From contig JALHPN010000070.1 of NCBI GenBank assembly GCA_022842465.1, forward strand, positions 1-38,476: a DNA stretch of 38,476 nucleotides. The letters run 5' to 3'. The position numbers and the translations under genes were made by a program. The notes under the pieces were generated by a model. It searched no databases and was not told the DNA's origin. It was given only the letters and a program-made list of their open reading frames with translations. Source of the DNA: Polyangiaceae bacterium. Lineage in GTDB: Bacteria; Myxococcota_A; Polyangia; Polyangiales; Polyangiaceae. Of the stretch, positions 30,470 to 38,476 are shown piece by piece. Each line of letters opens with the position of its first letter. The stretch's first letter is position 1.

Positions 30470-31938
30470 CGACGACCCCCGAGCGGACGACCACCCAGGT
30501 CCTCGTCATCGGCTCCGGCGCCGGCGGCTCGGTCACCGCGCTCGAGCTCGCGCGCGCCGGCCTCGACGTCGTCGTTCTCGAGGAGGGGAAGAGGAACGAT
30601 CCGGCGAAGGACTACGGCCTCGGCACGACCGAGAGCATGCGCCGCCTCTACCGCCGCCGCGGCATGACGCCGATCCTCGGCAGCGTGCCCATCGGCTACG
30701 TCGAGGGCCGCTGCGTCGGCGGCTCGACCGAGATCAACAGCGGCTTCTGGCACCGCACCCCGCGCGAGGTGCTCGCCCGCTGGCGCGCGCAGTTCGACCT
30801 CGAGGGTGCCTCCGCGGAGGAGCTCGCGCCCCACTTCGACTGGGCCGAGGAGCTCCTCGGCGTGAACGTCTCCGGCAAGCCCTGGCCGAAGAGCACCGAG
30901 GTCTTCGCGCGCGGCGTCGACGCGATGGGCTGGGCCGCGCAGGAGGTCGCCCGCGCCGCCGTCGGCTGCCAGCGCACGAACCAGTGCGCGATGGGGTGCT
31001 CGCGGAAGGCCAAGCGCGGGATGAGCGTCACGGCCGTCCCCGCCGCGGAGGAGGCCGGCGCGCGCTTCCTCACCGGCGCGCACGTGAAGATGCTCATGAA
31101 GCGCGACGGCCGCATCACGGGCGTCCTCGCCGAGGTCGACCTCGAGGACGGCACGCGGAAGCTCGTCCGCATCGACGCCGAGCACGTCTTCGTCTGCGCG
31201 GGCCCGACCGAGACGCCGTCGCTCCTCCGCCGGAGCGGGATCAAGTTCCACGTCGGCGACACGCTCCGCATCCACCCGATGCTGAAGGTGCTCGCGCGCT
31301 TCCCCGAGCGCATCGACGCCTACGACACGGTGCTCCCGCTCCTCCAGGTCCGCGAGTTCGCGCCCGAGGTCTCCCTCGGCGGCGCCTTCTTCACGACGGG
31401 CCACGCCGCGATGAGCCTCAGCGACAACTGGGACCCGGCGCTCATGAAGAACGTCGCGAACATGGGCGGCTACTACGTCGCCGTCCGCGGCCGCGGTCGC
31501 GGGCAGGTGCGCCCCTCGCTCCTCGGCGAGGACGCGACGACGATCCGCTACGAGCTCGCGGACGAAGATCTCGTGAACCTCTCCGACGGCCTCGCCCGCC
31601 TCGCGACGCTGCTCCTCGCCGCGGGCGCCACCGAGGTCTACCCGACGGTGCACGGCATGGCCCCGATCCGCTCGGAGAAGGAGGCGATCCGCTGGCTCGA
31701 CGACCGCCTCCCGCGGAGCGCGCTCAGCCTCACCACCGTGCACGCCTTCTCCGCCTGCCCCCTCGGCGAGCGGAGCGATCGCTGCGCGGCCGACTCCTAC
31801 GGCAAGGTGGCGCGCTTCGCGAACCTCTACGTGAACGACGCGAGCATGCTCCCGGACTCGCCCGGCGTGAATCCGCAGGGGAGCGTGATGGCGTTCGCGC
31901 GCAGGAACGCGCTCCACTTCTTGTCGCAACTGAACTAG
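30466..31938 (+). CDS. GMC-family FAD oxidoreductase (alcohol oxidase/dehydrogenase-like)
   Basis: 490 residues. FAD-binding motif is VLVIGSGAGGSVTALELARAG (12-32 approx.), then GRCVGGSTEINSG (GMC signature region), a Cys cluster GCQRTNQCAMGCSRK (about 168-182), and near the end TTVHAFSACPLGE and NDASMLPDSPGVNPQGS. The active-site His of TVHAFS is present. These enzymes oxidise primary alcohols, including long-chain or polyprenoid ones, with FAD. There is no signal peptide, so it is cytoplasmic, possibly attached to the membrane through the fused domain of the preceding gene. The ATG overlaps the preceding stop. The Cys cluster could form a disulfide or bind metal; its role is unknown. Confidence 0.92.
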   Translation: MTTTPERTTTQVLVIGSGAGGSVTALELARAGLDVVVLEEGKRNDPAKDYGLGTTESMRRLYRRRGMTPILGSVPIGYVEGRCVGGSTEINSGFWHRTPREVLARWRAQFDLEGASAEELAPHFDWAEELLGVNVSGKPWPKSTEVFARGVDAMGWAAQEVARAAVGCQRTNQCAMGCSRKAKRGMSVTAVPAAEEAGARFLTGAHVKMLMKRDGRITGVLAEVDLEDGTRKLVRIDAEHVFVCAGPTETPSLLRRSGIKFHVGDTLRIHPMLKVLARFPERIDAYDTVLPLLQVREFAPEVSLGGAFFTTGHAAMSLSDNWDPALMKNVANMGGYYVAVRGRGRGQVRPSLLGEDATTIRYELADEDLVNLSDGLARLATLLLAAGATEVYPTVHGMAPIRSEKEAIRWLDDRLPRSALSLTTVHAFSACPLGERSDRCAADSYGKVARFANLYVNDASMLPDSPGVNPQGSVMAFARRNALHFLSQLN

Positions 31939-31949
31939 AAGCGCCCTCG

Positions 31950-32996
31950 ATGACGCTCGCGATCGTGACCGGCGCACCGGGCTGGCTCGGGACTCGTCTC
32001 GTGCAAGCCCTCGTCAAGGGGCTCCCCGATGTCCCGTCGCTCGGCCCGTCCGATCGGCGTGTCCGCTGCCTCGTGCTGCCCGACGCGGATGCGTCCGAGC
32101 TCGAGGCGCTCGGCGCGCAGGTGGAGATCGTGCGGGGCGACATCACGGACGCCGCGTCGCTCGAGCCGCTCTTCCGGGACGCGAAGGGCGCGACGGTGTT
32201 CCACGCCGCCGGGCTCGTGCACCCCTCGAAGGGCGTCGCGCAGCTCCACGCGGTGAACGCGGAGGGCACCTCCAACATGATCGAGGCGGCGAAGAAGGCG
32301 GGCGTCCGCCGCTTCGTGCACGTGTCGTCGAACTCGCCGATCGGGACGAACCCGAGCGCCGACCACGTCTTCGACGAGGCCTCTCCCTACAACCCGTACA
32401 TGGGCTACGGGAAGACGAAGATGCTCGGCGAGGAGACGGTGAAGCGCGCGCACGCGAGCGGCGCGATCGAGACCGTCATCATCCGGCCGCCGTGGTTCTA
32501 CGGGCCGGGCCAGCCTCCGCGGCAGACGCTCTTCTTCGAGATGATCCGCGACGGCAAGGCGCCGCTCGTCGGCGACGGGACGAACCGCCGCTCGATGGCG
32601 TACGTCGACAACATCTGCCAGGGCCTCCTCCTCTGCGAGAAGGTCGATCGCGCCGCGGGGGAGATCTACTGGATCGCCGATCGCCGGCCGTACCCGATGT
32701 CCGAGATCCTCGACACGATCGAGCGGGTCATGGAGAAGGACTTCGGCATCGCGTGCAAGCACGGGCGCATGAAGCTGCCGGGGTTCGCGAGCGAGGTCGC
32801 CTGGCTCGTCGACCTGACGATGCAGGGCGCCGGCCTCTACCACCAGAAGATCCACGTGCTCAGCGAGATGAACAAGACCATCGCGTGCACGGTGGAGAAG
32901 GCCGAGAAGGAGCTCGGGTACGACCCCAAGGTCGATCTCGAAGAGGGCATGCGCCGCTCCATCCAGTGGATGCGCGACCGAGGGATCCAGCTATGA
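31950..32996 (+). CDS. NAD-dependent epimerase/dehydratase (3-beta-HSD-like), first of a pair
   Basis: 348 residues from the ATG at 31950. Rossmann motif is AIVTGAPGWLGTRLVQAL, followed by VRGDITD, FHAAGLVH, VHVSSNSPIG and YGKTK (YxxxK). This matches the extended SDR group that includes 3-beta-hydroxysteroid dehydrogenase and sterol/olefin-pathway reductases. It acts on an alcohol or keto group with NAD(P). It begins 11 nt after the GMC stop. The next gene has the same length and fold, and overlaps it by 4 nt, so two consecutive redox or epimerising steps on one substrate are likely. Confidence 0.9.
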   Translation: MTLAIVTGAPGWLGTRLVQALVKGLPDVPSLGPSDRRVRCLVLPDADASELEALGAQVEIVRGDITDAASLEPLFRDAKGATVFHAAGLVHPSKGVAQLHAVNAEGTSNMIEAAKKAGVRRFVHVSSNSPIGTNPSADHVFDEASPYNPYMGYGKTKMLGEETVKRAHASGAIETVIIRPPWFYGPGQPPRQTLFFEMIRDGKAPLVGDGTNRRSMAYVDNICQGLLLCEKVDRAAGEIYWIADRRPYPMSEILDTIERVMEKDFGIACKHGRMKLPGFASEVAWLVDLTMQGAGLYHQKIHVLSEMNKTIACTVEKAEKELGYDPKVDLEEGMRRSIQWMRDRGIQL

Positions 32997-34039
32997 GCGA
33001 AGGCGTACATCTCGTCACGGGCGGCGCGGGCTACTTCGGGACGCTCCTCGTCGATGCGCTCGTCTCTGCCGGCAAGAAGGTCCGCATCCTCGACATCGCC
33101 GACGCGGATCTCCCCGCGGGCGTCGAGAAGGTGCGGGCCGACATCCGGGACAGGGCCGCCGTCGAGCGCGCCTGCGAGGGCGTCTCGGTCGTGCACCACA
33201 ACGTCGCCCTCGTGCCGCTCGCGAAGGACAAGCAGGCGTTCTTCGCGGTGAACGAGGGCGGGACGAAGAACCTGCTCGAGGCCGCCCTCCGCCAGAAGGT
33301 GCGGAAGGTCGTCAGCATGTCGTCGAGCGCGGTCTACGGCGCGCCGGACAAGAACCCCGTCGACGACGAGACGCCGCGGATCCCCGGCGAGGACTACGGC
33401 CGCGCGAAGCTCGCCGCCGAGCGCCTCTGCAAGCAGTACGTGGAGCGCGGGGTCGACGTCACCGTCATCCGCCCCCGCACGATCATGGGCCACGGCCGGC
33501 TCGGGATCATGCAGATCCTCTTCGAGTGGGTGCGGGAGGGGAAAAACATCCCCGTCCTCGGCCGCGGGGACAACCTCTACCAGTTCGTCCACGCCGACGA
33601 CCTCGCGAGCGCGTGCATCAAGGCGGCGGACCGCCCCGGCGCCTCGACCTACAACGTCGGCGCCGAAAAATTCGGCACGATGCGCGAGACCCTCGAGGCG
33701 CTCTGCGCGTACGCCGGCACCGGGAGCAAGGTCGTCAGCGTCCCGGGCGGGCCCGCGGTCGCGATGATGAAGCTCACCTCGCGCATCGGCGCCTCGCCCC
33801 TCGGCGCGTACCACGCGCTGATGTACGGCCGGGAGATGTACTTCGACGTCTCGCGCACGAAGCGTGAGCTCGGCTGGTCGGCGCGCTTCTCCAACGAGGA
33901 GATGTTCGTCGACTCCTACGACTGGTACCTCCGCCACCGCACCGAGGTGCTCGGGCGGACCGGCGCCTCGCACCACCGCTCGCCGGTGAAGCAGGGCGTG
34001 CTGTCGGCCGTGTCCAAGGCCCTCGACTTCGCGCGGTGA
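32993..34039 (+). CDS. NAD-dependent epimerase/dehydratase, second of the pair
   Basis: 348 residues. VTGGAGYFGTLLVDAL (Rossmann), RADIRD, VHHNVALVP, SMSSSAVYGAP and DYGRAK (YxxxK) define an extended SDR. The middle IRPRTIMGHGRLG and QFVHADDLA are typical of nucleotide-sugar or sterol epimerase/dehydratases. Low overall similarity to the preceding protein shows they are not recent duplicates. ATGA overlap with that gene, GTGA overlap with the next. The C-terminal 30 residues (SHHRSPVKQGVLSAVSKALDFAR) are basic and amphipathic and could touch the membrane. Confidence 0.9.
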   Translation: MSEGVHLVTGGAGYFGTLLVDALVSAGKKVRILDIADADLPAGVEKVRADIRDRAAVERACEGVSVVHHNVALVPLAKDKQAFFAVNEGGTKNLLEAALRQKVRKVVSMSSSAVYGAPDKNPVDDETPRIPGEDYGRAKLAAERLCKQYVERGVDVTVIRPRTIMGHGRLGIMQILFEWVREGKNIPVLGRGDNLYQFVHADDLASACIKAADRPGASTYNVGAEKFGTMRETLEALCAYAGTGSKVVSVPGGPAVAMMKLTSRIGASPLGAYHALMYGREMYFDVSRTKRELGWSARFSNEEMFVDSYDWYLRHRTEVLGRTGASHHRSPVKQGVLSAVSKALDFAR

Positions 34040-35991
34040 CGATGAAGGCGCCCGCGGCGGTGAGCGCGCTCGCGGCGCACGCGCGCTCGCTCGCGAGCGC
34101 CGAGACGCTCTGGTCCGTGGTCCGCGTGGTCGCGGGTTTCTACGGCGCAGCGACGTTCGCGTTCTACGCGCGCGGCAATCAGGATCTCGTCAATCGAGGC
34201 ATCCTCGGGAACGCGCTTCGCGACGACGAGCAGCGGACCCTGACGCTCTTCGTGGTCCTCGCCCTCGTCCTCGCGGCGGCGTGGGTGGTGGCGTCCGTCC
34301 GTCGCGGAAAGCTCGACGCGTGGTCGCACGCGCCGTTCCTCCTCGCGCCGCTCGGGCTCTGGCCGACCTACGAGGCGTACGTCGAGGCGTTCGTGAGGCT
34401 CGCGGTCGTCGCCGCGATGGCCGCGGTCGCGGGCGTCGCGGTGCTGGGTTTCGCCGAGCGATCACCGTGGGCGCGGGCGCTGACCGCGCTCGACGCTAGG
34501 GCGACCTTCCGGCGGGCAGCTCCCTGGATCGCCCTCGCCGCGGGCCTCGGCCACGCGGTCCTCATGGGCCGGATCGCCGCGCGTCAGGTCGAGGTCCTCT
34601 TCGTCGGGTGGGACGTCGCGATCTACTCCCAGGTGCACTGGAACATCTCGACCACCTTCGTGCCCTGGTCGACGACGTACACCGACGCGACGTTCAACCA
34701 CTACGCCATCCACTTCAGCCCCATCTATCACCTCACGTCCCTCCTCTACCTGCTCTATCGCTCGCCGGTGACGCTCGTCTGGATCCAGGCCATCGCCGTC
34801 GGGCTCGGAGCACTTCCTGCGTGTCTCTTGGCGGCGAAGCTCACGCGGAGCTCGCTCGCCGGTCTCCTCACCGCCTTCGCCTATCTGCTCAACCCCTGCG
34901 CGGAGGGCTTCAGCCTCTACGAGTTCCACGAGATCGTCTTCTTCGTCCCCCTCATGCTGACGCTCGCGTGGGCGGTGGAGACGGAGCGTTCCGGCAAGGC
35001 GCTGTGGGCGCTCGTGGCGCTGCTCTTGATGGTCCGCGAGGATGTCCCGGCCTACCTGGTCGTGTACGGGTTCTTCCTCGTCGTCACGGGGCGCGCGGCG
35101 TTCGGCAAGAAGCTGCTCGTCGTCGCGGGCGTGTATCTCGTGCTCGTGCACGGCGTCGTGATGCCGGTGCTACGGGCCGGAGCGCCGTACGTCTTCGACG
35201 ACCGCTACGCGGGCCTCGTGCGTCCCGGGCAGGTGGGGAAGGGGTCGATCGTCGCGACGGTCGTGACGAACCTCCCGTACGTCCTCTCCTACGTGCTCGG
35301 GGTCCGCGACAAGTGGGAGTTCGTCGGGCTCCTCCTCCTGTCGGTGGGCTTCGCGCCGCTCGCGTCGGGCCGCGCGGCGATCCTGCTCGTCCCGGGACTC
35401 GCGTTCAGCTTGCTCTCGTCGTTCAGCGCGCAATACGCGATCGTCTTCCACTACACGGCGCCGATCCTGCCGTTCCTGTACCTCTCCGCGCTCGTCGGGA
35501 CGCAGCGCCTCGGGGAGCGTCGCGCCGCGATGGTGCCAGCGCTCGTCGTCGCGGGGCTCGTCGCGACGTGCCTCCTCGCTGGCAAGCTGCGGAGCCCGGT
35601 GCTCAACGCGCCGTTCCTCGCGCACGAGATCGTGGGCCGAGACGCGTACGCCCCGAACGCGCCCGCCATTCGCGCCGCCGCGGCGTCGATCCCGAAAGAC
35701 GACCGGTGCGTGCGTGCGACGGCGAACCTCCTCCCGGCGGTCGTCGAGCGTCGGCGCGCGTACATCATCCCGAACGGAAAGACCTGCGAGTGGGCGCTCC
35801 TCGACTACCGGAAGGAGGGCCGCCACCCGCCCTCGACGTACGCGCAGGAGCGCGAGTGGCTCCTCACGGCGCTCCGCTCGGGGGACTACGGGGTCCGGTA
35901 CCTCGACGACAAGGTCGTCCTCGTCGGCAAGGGCGAGCCGCAGGACAGGAACGCGGAGCTCGTCCTGCGCCTGGAGGCTGTCCTGCCATGA
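34036..35991 (+). CDS. DUF2079 multi-pass membrane protein (GT-C-like)
   Basis: 651 residues (GTG at 34036 overlapping the preceding stop; an ATG two codons later is equally possible). About 12 predicted helices. The signature of DUF2079 is VGWDVAIYSQVHWNIS (about 190-206), then FNHYAIHFSPIYHL, YEFHEIVFFVPLML, and MVREDVPAYLVVYGFF. This family belongs to the GT-C superfamily and is thought to use polyprenol-linked sugars, though substrates are not established. The soluble C-terminus (about 530-651) is short. It does not share the R-x3-R/LEhP skeleton of the four other membrane proteins. It likely adds a sugar to the lipid product of the operon; this is inference. Confidence 0.9.
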   Translation: MTMKAPAAVSALAAHARSLASAETLWSVVRVVAGFYGAATFAFYARGNQDLVNRGILGNALRDDEQRTLTLFVVLALVLAAAWVVASVRRGKLDAWSHAPFLLAPLGLWPTYEAYVEAFVRLAVVAAMAAVAGVAVLGFAERSPWARALTALDARATFRRAAPWIALAAGLGHAVLMGRIAARQVEVLFVGWDVAIYSQVHWNISTTFVPWSTTYTDATFNHYAIHFSPIYHLTSLLYLLYRSPVTLVWIQAIAVGLGALPACLLAAKLTRSSLAGLLTAFAYLLNPCAEGFSLYEFHEIVFFVPLMLTLAWAVETERSGKALWALVALLLMVREDVPAYLVVYGFFLVVTGRAAFGKKLLVVAGVYLVLVHGVVMPVLRAGAPYVFDDRYAGLVRPGQVGKGSIVATVVTNLPYVLSYVLGVRDKWEFVGLLLLSVGFAPLASGRAAILLVPGLAFSLLSSFSAQYAIVFHYTAPILPFLYLSALVGTQRLGERRAAMVPALVVAGLVATCLLAGKLRSPVLNAPFLAHEIVGRDAYAPNAPAIRAAAASIPKDDRCVRATANLLPAVVERRRAYIIPNGKTCEWALLDYRKEGRHPPSTYAQEREWLLTALRSGDYGVRYLDDKVVLVGKGEPQDRNAELVLRLEAVLP

Positions 35992-36584
35992 CGGAGAATC
36001 CAGACGCTTCGCGCTCGTCCCGGGCTCGGGCGTTCACGCGCCGCATCGCCTGCGTGGTGCTCGCCGTGTGGGTCGCCTGCGCGGGGCTCGGCGTCGCGGG
36101 GGGCTGCGGCCACCACGAGCAGGGCGACGCGCTCGCAGACGCAGATGCGACCCCGGTCCCGCCGTCCGACGCCGGTAGCGAGATCCGGCGGGCGACGTGC
36201 GAGGGCGGCCGTCCGCCCCCGACGTTCTGCACGGTCGTGGGGGTCCCGTGCGGCTCCCGGGGCTTCTGCTGCATCGAGCCCGACACGAGCCGCTACTGCA
36301 ATTTCAGCGGGATTCCGAACCCAGAGCCGCAGCCGCGGTGCCTGCGGGAGACCGGGAAGGGTTGTCTCGACCGCGCCGAGTGTCGACAGTCGTTCAACGG
36401 AGTCGGCGGACCCGGGATCGATCCCTCCGCGGTCTGCTGCGGCCGCGCCTCGGAGCGCGAGACCACGTGTCAGACCGTCTGCACCGAGGAGCAGGTCCAG
36501 TGGTGCTCGACCGACACCGAGTGTCAGCCTCCTCTCGCGTGCCTCCCTCGCGGCGGGCGGTGGGCGTGCCAGGAGTGTCCTTGA
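35988..36584 (+). CDS. Cysteine-rich lipoprotein
   Basis: 198 residues; the ATG at 35988 overlaps the preceding stop (ATGA). The signal peptide (about 18-40, IACVVLAVWVACAGLGVAGGC) ends in a lipobox-like GGC. After an Asp/Ala/Pro linker there are about 17 cysteines in roughly 130 residues with short spacings (FCCIEP, VCCGR, CQTVCTEEQ, WCSTDTECQPPLACLP, WACQEC), implying many disulfides and an extracytoplasmic site. Such Cys-rich lipoproteins are common in myxobacteria and have no known function. Last gene of the six-gene operon. Confidence 0.82.
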   Translation: MTENPDASRSSRARAFTRRIACVVLAVWVACAGLGVAGGCGHHEQGDALADADATPVPPSDAGSEIRRATCEGGRPPPTFCTVVGVPCGSRGFCCIEPDTSRYCNFSGIPNPEPQPRCLRETGKGCLDRAECRQSFNGVGGPGIDPSAVCCGRASERETTCQTVCTEEQVQWCSTDTECQPPLACLPRGGRWACQECP

Positions 36585-36605
36585 CGACGTGACCGCGCCC
36601 CAGCC

Positions 36606-37637
36606 TCACCCGTAGCGCTTCACCCGCTTCGACACGCCGAGCGTCGCGAGCGCCTTGTGCCAGACGATCGACGCGCCGGTCTCCACCGCGAGGGGGAAGT
36701 GGCACATGAGCGCCGGGTTCCGGTGCCGCACCGAGAGGGCGACGGCGTCGACGAGGGGCGCGGCGACCGAGAGCGAATAGGGGAGGTAGAGGAACTTCTT
36801 CAGCCGGAACGCGAGCGGCTGATCGGACTCGCGGTTCGCGTACTGCGCCTGGCCGCTCGTCGACTCGTAGGTGTTGGCGAGGATGCGCGTCCGGATTTTG
36901 GCGCGCGCGACGTCGAGGGAGGCGCTCGAGTAGTGGTGGATGAAGTCGTCGGCGAGCACGCCGATGAGGCGGTGCTTTCTCGCGAGGAGATCGAAGAGCC
37001 GGACGATGACGGTGGGATCCGTGACGTCCGCGACCCGGCGGAGCTCCTCGAGGCGGAAGAAGTGCGCGCCGCCGTCGCACAGCGGGAGCTCCTTGTCCTC
37101 GTCGATCCGGATGACGCACGCGCGATCCTGCTCCGACAGGACGCGGTACTTCCGCCGGAGCGACGTCCACTGATCGCCGCCGTCGACGCGGTACATGAAG
37201 AACGAGAACGGATCCCCGTAGCGGTTCACGTAGTCGGTGATCTTCGCGTAGCCGGGAGGGACGAGGAGGCCGGTCGCGATGATGCTATGGAGCCGCGGCT
37301 CGGCCTCCATGAGCGCGATCTTCCGCGCGAACGACTCCGGGTTCAGCATCACCTCGTCCGCCCCGAGGAGCACGCCGAAGCGCCCGCGCGCGCGCTGGAG
37401 GCCGATGCTCATCCCGTACGCGGGGAGGACGCGCTCGTTCTCGAGGACGATCGCCCCGTGGCGCTCCGCGATGGCCCGCGTGTCGTCGGTCGAGCCGCCG
37501 TCGCCGACGAGGATCTCGACGTCACTCCTTCCGAGAGTCTGCTGCCGCACCGCCGACAGGGCCAGATCGAGCGTCTTCCCCGCGTTCAGCGTCGGAACGA
37601 GGACGGACACGAGCGGCGCTCGATCGTGGTCGGACAT
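36606..37637 (-). CDS. GT2-family glycosyltransferase
   Basis: 343 residues from the ATG at 37637, which directly gives the family start VSVLVPTLNAGKTLDLALSA. Next come EILVGDGGSTDDT and LLGADEVM, where the usual DxD is present only as GAD, then DGGAHFFRLEELRRV. The C-terminal half has hydrophobic segments around 270-330 (LYLPYSLSVAAPLVDAVALS), possibly membrane-associated. It overlaps the partial flippase gene by 116 nt in another frame. The convergent DUF2079 operon ends 21 nt away. Expected role: adding a sugar to a lipid-linked chain on the cytoplasmic side before export by the adjacent flippase-like protein. Confidence 0.88.
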   Translation of the reverse strand: MSDHDRAPLVSVLVPTLNAGKTLDLALSAVRQQTLGRSDVEILVGDGGSTDDTRAIAERHGAIVLENERVLPAYGMSIGLQRARGRFGVLLGADEVMLNPESFARKIALMEAEPRLHSIIATGLLVPPGYAKITDYVNRYGDPFSFFMYRVDGGDQWTSLRRKYRVLSEQDRACVIRIDEDKELPLCDGGAHFFRLEELRRVADVTDPTVIVRLFDLLARKHRLIGVLADDFIHHYSSASLDVARAKIRTRILANTYESTSGQAQYANRESDQPLAFRLKKFLYLPYSLSVAAPLVDAVALSVRHRNPALMCHFPLAVETGASIVWHKALATLGVSKRVKRYG

Positions 37638-38476
37638 GACGGAGGCGCCACAAAAGCACGGCCGCGCACGAAGTCCAAACGATCGCGAGCGCGAGCACCT
37701 GCGTCGACCACGGGAGCGCGCCGGTCCGCGAGATGGCGACGGCGGCGAGGGCGCCCGCGAGCGCGACGACGGCGGCGCCTTTGAGGTCGCGCGCGACGTG
37801 AGCGATCTGGAGGACGGCCAGGAGCGCGAGCATCGCGCCCGTCGACGCGAGCATGGACGCGAACGGGAGCGCGACGTACCAGGACGGGGCTCCCCCGACC
37901 ACGAGCGCGAGGAGGCGAGGGAACGCCGCGCCAGACGGGACGAGCGCGAGGAGGACGAGCCCCGCCGGCATCGCCACCTCGACGGCAGAGACCCACGTCG
38001 GGAGATCTTCGCCGCTGCGATCACGCCCGAACCGCTTCGCGAGGCAGACCTGGAGGACGGCCATCCCGAGGACGAGCGGCACCCGCATCAAGAGGCTCCC
38101 GCTCGCCCACGCAGGCTGGAGGTCCGGAGGAACGGACGCCTGCACGAGCAAGTAGTCGGCGACGGGGGCCACCGCCTGGATGGCGCTCAGCACGGACGCC
38201 CGCACCACCTGCGCCAGGATCGGCTCGCGCCGCGTGGTCACGGGCGCTGCCCGCCCCGGCTCCGTGCCGAAGGCGAAGGCGACGAGGAGGGCGGCGAGGC
38301 CGGCCGTGAAGCCGAGGAGCGTCGCGCGCTCGCCCACGTCGAGCCGAGGCGCCGCCCAGAACCAGGCGATGCGAACGACGAAGACGGTGGTCGAGGCGAG
38401 CGCCGTGAGCGCGAACGCCTGCTGCGCGAGCGCCGCGCCGCTCGCGTAGCCGAACGCGACCGCGACGCCGAGCACG
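37522..38476 (-). CDS. Wzx-like flippase / polysaccharide exporter, C-terminal part
   Basis: Only the C-terminal 317 or so residues are in the window; the frame is open to the edge, so the GTG at 38475 is probably internal. About eight membrane helices alternate with short basic loops (VVRASVLSAIQAVAPVADYLLVQASV, LLMRVPLVLGMAVLQVCLAKRFG, ASMLASTGAMLALLAVLQIA). The helix pattern, the RVP segment and the adjacent GT2 gene fit the MOP/Wzx-type oligosaccharide flippases, though I see no decisive motif. The tail (about residues 275-317) is hydrophilic and Arg/Ala/Ser-rich and is encoded within the overlap with the GT2 gene. A small frame error near the end cannot be excluded. Confidence 0.75.
   Translation of the reverse strand, partial: VLGVAVAFGYASGAALAQQAFALTALASTTVFVVRIAWFWAAPRLDVGERATLLGFTAGLAALLVAFAFGTEPGRAAPVTTRREPILAQVVRASVLSAIQAVAPVADYLLVQASVPPDLQPAWASGSLLMRVPLVLGMAVLQVCLAKRFGRDRSGEDLPTWVSAVEVAMPAGLVLLALVPSGAAFPRLLALVVGGAPSWYVALPFASMLASTGAMLALLAVLQIAHVARDLKGAAVVALAGALAAVAISRTGALPWSTQVLALAIVWTSCAAVLLWRLRHVRPRSSAARVRPRSDAERGEDARSGPVGGAAADSRKE

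Noticed and set aside
1..38476. tRNA, rRNA, CRISPR arrays, insertion sequences and phage genes
   Set aside because: No cloverleaf, no regularly spaced repeats, no transposase or integrase motifs and no terminal inverted repeats were seen on either strand.

Overview
This is chromosomal DNA from a very GC-rich bacterium. Codons end almost always in G or C, so long shadow reading frames lie opposite most genes. One secreted protein (5269-6753) ends in the GCGC + hydrophobic helix + RRRR tail of the MYXO-CTERM sorting signal. A SUMF1-domain membrane protein, many lipoproteins, and the overall style point to Myxococcota, most likely a Polyangiales-type myxobacterium. The genus is inference. I see no rRNA, tRNA, CRISPR array, insertion sequence or phage gene. 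Coding density is about 95 percent and no gene-free stretch exceeds 300 bases.

Layout. 1-6.9 kb: the end of a SUMF1-domain (probably kinase-linked) membrane protein, a lipoprotein, a large GT-C-like membrane protein, a SRAP-family DNA-protein-crosslink protein, and the MYXO-CTERM protein followed by a structured 3' region and a clear intrinsic terminator. 6.9-8.5 kb: a MATE exporter and a possible 30-residue ORF. 8.6-14.1 kb: a compact minus-strand operon of PP2C phosphatase, Zn-ribbon protein kinase, nicotinamidase-like hydrolase and vWA protein, followed by a NrtR-like Nudix/winged-helix regulator. The first genes overlap by 4 nt, and a promoter containing two palindromes sits directly in front. 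A small Zn-ribbon protein lies upstream. 14.2-20.4 kb: an SDR enzyme, a second GT-C-like protein, a zinc-ribbon protein, a DHFR/RibD-like reductase, a lipoprotein and a methyltransferase. 20.4-26.7 kb: two more GT-C-like proteins, a polyprenol-phosphate glycosyltransferase and a WecB-like epimerase. 26.8-36.6 kb: a beta-propeller-like lipoprotein, then a six-gene plus-strand operon: flippase-like membrane protein with a fused soluble domain, GMC oxidoreductase, two epimerase/dehydrogenases, a DUF2079 protein and a Cys-rich lipoprotein. 36.6-38.5 kb: a GT2 glycosyltransferase overlapping a partial Wzx-like flippase.

How the genes may work together. Much of the window looks like cell-envelope glycan or glycolipid assembly: a lipid-linked sugar synthase, an epimerase, several multi-pass GT-C-type proteins that would use polyprenol-linked donors, and flippase-like proteins. 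Four GT-C-like proteins form a divergent paralog family sharing the same motif skeleton.

The most interesting candidate system is the 8.6-14.1 kb operon. It joins a TerY-P-type triad (vWA + PP2C + Zn-ribbon kinase) to an NAD-salvage enzyme and an NAD-type regulator, suggesting phospho-signalling tied to nicotinamide/NAD status. The second is the lipid-alcohol-redox-like operon at 29-36.6 kb, where a domain normally found at the N-terminus of long-chain alcohol oxidases appears to be fused to the upstream membrane protein.
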